Origin: Bdellovibrionales bacterium CG12_big_fil_rev_8_21_14_0_65_38_15
Lineage (GTDB): Bacteria; Bdellovibrionota; Bacteriovoracia; Bacteriovoracales; Bacteriovoracaceae
Direction: 5' to 3'
DNA: 64,000 bases
Assembly: GCA_002787775.1 (NCBI GenBank)
Contig: PCUW01000048.1
Coordinates: 62,001 to 126,000 of the forward strand
This document shows, one piece after another, positions 62,381-64,000 of this stretch; positions within the stretch are counted from its first letter, which is position 1; each line of letters starts with the position of its first letter. A program made the translations under genes and the position numbers. Under the pieces are notes generated by a model. It did no database searches. It was not told the DNA's origin and saw nothing but the letters and a program-made list of their open reading frames with translations.

Positions 62381-64000
62381 TGCATTAGCTCTAATGTTAA
62401 ATCAATCTCCAAAGACTTAAACTCTAAAACCGCAAACTCATCTTCATAACTAATAGAGCTAATTTGATCATTGTTGATAAATTTTCTATTTTTCCCTACA
62501 AAGAACTTCATTTTTTTATTTTTTAAACTTTTACCTTTTAAAATGATTCGTTCTTTTTTTAGGAATGCCTGATCAAAGTCAAAATCACTCCATACCATAT
62601 ATAACTGATTTGGTTTTTCGGTTGTTAAAGTTAAAATTGTTTCGTCTTTAGAACCAAGAAAGAGATAAAGACTGTCGTTGACTATGCGGTGGCCAAGAAT
62701 ATTGCCGGACCGCTTATAGTCAGGATAATGATTCTTTGAATCAACTCTAAATGTTTTAAGCTTGCCTACATTTTTAATACTGTAACTATCATTTATCGTT
62801 GAAATCTCAGCGCCTATGAAACCGTCTACAATATCGGGATAAGTTGAAGAAAAGATTGGAAAGTATTCTTGCTTTTTAGTCCAATCATAGACGGTAAGAA
62901 GTGCATTCAATGAAGAACGTTTCTCAGCAGAGTAAAAATGATAATAAATATTTATTGGCTTAATTCTTACTGGAAATTCCGTGTTTTCAAAAGTTTCAAT
63001 GACATCCGAAAAACCTGAGTAAGGACCCGTCCAATTATTTGTATACAGAATTTCATTAGTGTTACTTGAATAATATTGAATCATCCCGTCAACAGAACGA
63101 TACAAAGGCATTAGGTGGGAATAAGAAGGAAACTTTTTATCAAATCTTGAGTCTCCGCCATTCATATTCTTAAAATTATATTTTTTAATTACCTGCATGG
63201 CCTCTTTTGAAGGAACACATGAGCCTGACCAAAGTACAAAATTTGACTGCTTATCTTTTGGTGCAATTTCATCATTGATAAAATCTAGAGAACCTTTAAT
63301 TTCTCTTTCGAAGTTTAATTCCTTATCTTTTGGTTGATAAGCTAGGATTGGACCGCCTTTATACAAGCTAGGATTATCGAGATAAGCATCAATTTCAAAT
63401 TTTGGTGGAATTTTTTCCCAGCTTAATGGATGAAAGTATGTATGCGAGGCGAGCTCGACATAACTTTTTGAGGCAATTTTTTTCGCTACGTTTATGTAAT
63501 TTGTTTTACCAAGATACTTTAAATCCATTTCTGCAGCAATAAATGAAATAGTCGTAGGAATGCGATATTTTTCAAGAACTTCCTTTAAAAGGACTTCACC
63601 AGATGTGCTGGTTCTATCTATATCGCTAATATTAATGAAGGCATCACCATCAACATGACTGTAAAGAATTCTTTTACCATTTATTGTTGTTGTGTCTGGG
63701 ATAGGAGTCAATAGCTCTTTCAATAACCACTTCATCATAAAGAAAGGATTAACTCTCCACTGAGTAAAACCTTTTAAAGGGTTATTGAAGATATCTAAAC
63801 CAGCATAAACCATAAAAAAAGAGTCGTTATAAAGTATGGCCGGTGATTCTCGACCGTTAATAGAATCTTTAATATTGACGAGAATGGTATTTTTAGGACT
63901 TAGACTTTTGAACACTTTAACTGCCGGCACTTCGAATTTGAAATCTCTTTCAAATTCTACATTTTTAGTGTCTCCCAAAATGACAGTCTTTAAACCAAGA
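62377..64000 (-). CDS. pelA: PelA-like polysaccharide deacetylase, 5' end outside window
   Basis: The frame is open from the stop at 62377 to the right edge (541 codons), so the start is not seen; the TTG at 63978 is only the first possible internal start. Polysaccharide deacetylase motifs are HVDGDAFIN near the first third (metal Asp) and ASHTYFHPLSW (HxxxHP). A mostly beta-sheet C-terminal part follows (about 350 to the end). This corresponds to the Rossmann-like, deacetylase and C-terminal portions of PelA. The hydrolase domain of PelA is missing from what is visible and occurs separately at 51205-52071. It partially deacetylates Pel in the periplasm. Confidence 0.88.
   Translation of the reverse strand, partial: LGLKTVILGDTKNVEFERDFKFEVPAVKVFKSLSPKNTILVNIKDSINGRESPAILYNDSFFMVYAGLDIFNNPLKGFTQWRVNPFFMMKWLLKELLTPIPDTTTINGKRILYSHVDGDAFINISDIDRTSTSGEVLLKEVLEKYRIPTTISFIAAEMDLKYLGKTNYINVAKKIASKSYVELASHTYFHPLSWEKIPPKFEIDAYLDNPSLYKGGPILAYQPKDKELNFEREIKGSLDFINDEIAPKDKQSNFVLWSGSCVPSKEAMQVIKKYNFKNMNGGDSRFDKKFPSYSHLMPLYRSVDGMIQYYSSNTNEILYTNNWTGPYSGFSDVIETFENTEFPVRIKPINIYYHFYSAEKRSSLNALLTVYDWTKKQEYFPIFSSTYPDIVDGFIGAEISTINDSYSIKNVGKLKTFRVDSKNHYPDYKRSGNILGHRIVNDSLYLFLGSKDETILTLTTEKPNQLYMVWSDFDFDQAFLKKERIILKGKSLKNKKMKFFVGKNRKFINNDQISSISYEDEFAVLEFKSLEIDLTLELMQ

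Noticed and set aside
1-64000. CRISPR arrays, tRNA or rRNA genes, insertion sequences
   Set aside because: Reading both strands I saw no regularly spaced repeats, cloverleaf-like sequence or transposase; a computational scan would be needed to exclude short degenerate cases.

Overview
The window is AT-rich and gene-dense, with no tRNA, rRNA, CRISPR array, IS element or prophage that I could recognise. The gene content suggests a Gram-negative bacterium of the Bdellovibrionota, probably the Bacteriovorax/Halobacteriovorax side. The reasons are a lexA-dinB unit preceded by TTAC..GTAA-type boxes, an unusual number of signal-peptide-bearing proteases and hydrolases, a Ser/Thr kinase with an HRDISPHN catalytic loop, menaquinone enzymes, and many secreted proteins of no family I recognise. 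This placement is inference; no marker gene is present.

Layout. (1) 1-7.3 kb: a secreted protein cut by the left edge, then on the minus strand a lexA-dinB-menE/menH-fusion unit, followed by two secreted unknowns. (2) 7.3-21.1 kb: two back-to-back, tightly overlapping operons sharing one short intergenic region. The minus arm holds a formyltransferase, a hydrolase/OleC-like ligase fusion, a UbiA-like membrane protein, a rifampin-phosphotransferase-like dikinase and a hybrid histidine kinase. The plus arm holds a diacylglycerol-kinase-like enzyme, an extended SDR, a large protein whose C-terminal half matches cyanobacterial acyl-ACP reductase including its catalytic Cys, and a BtaA-like DUF3419 enzyme. 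I read this as an undescribed lipid or lipid-conjugate biosynthetic cluster. (3) 21-42.5 kb: mostly secreted hydrolases (EEP nuclease, C1, S1, M14 and matrixin-type peptidases, a CX5R phosphatase), the class I ribonucleotide reductase nrdB-nrdA pair, a tyrosine recombinase, an alkylglycerol-monooxygenase-like protein divergent from a Crp/Fnr regulator, and a Ser/Thr kinase. (4) 42.5-50.2 kb: lysine/diaminopimelate synthesis, lysC-dapB-dapA-orf-dapD-decarboxylase-AstE-like, headed by a well-formed lysine riboswitch, with asd divergent. (5) 50.2-51.2 kb: a di-haem cytochrome c peroxidase. (6) 51.2-64 kb: a Pel polysaccharide locus in which PelA is split into a separate lipoprotein hydrolase and a separate deacetylase. 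It carries two extra genes (a HEAT-repeat protein and a receiver-like protein) and no recognisable pelC.

How the parts work together. The lysine operon supplies lysine and diaminopimelate under riboswitch control, and its AstE-like gene is the best candidate for the missing desuccinylase step. The Pel locus builds and exports a cationic exopolysaccharide, apparently gated by cyclic di-GMP through PelD. The 7-21 kb cluster combines acyl activation, acyl reduction, carbonyl reduction, phosphoryl transfer, formyl transfer, a UbiA-type step and aminocarboxypropyl transfer, and is the part of the window most likely to encode something new.
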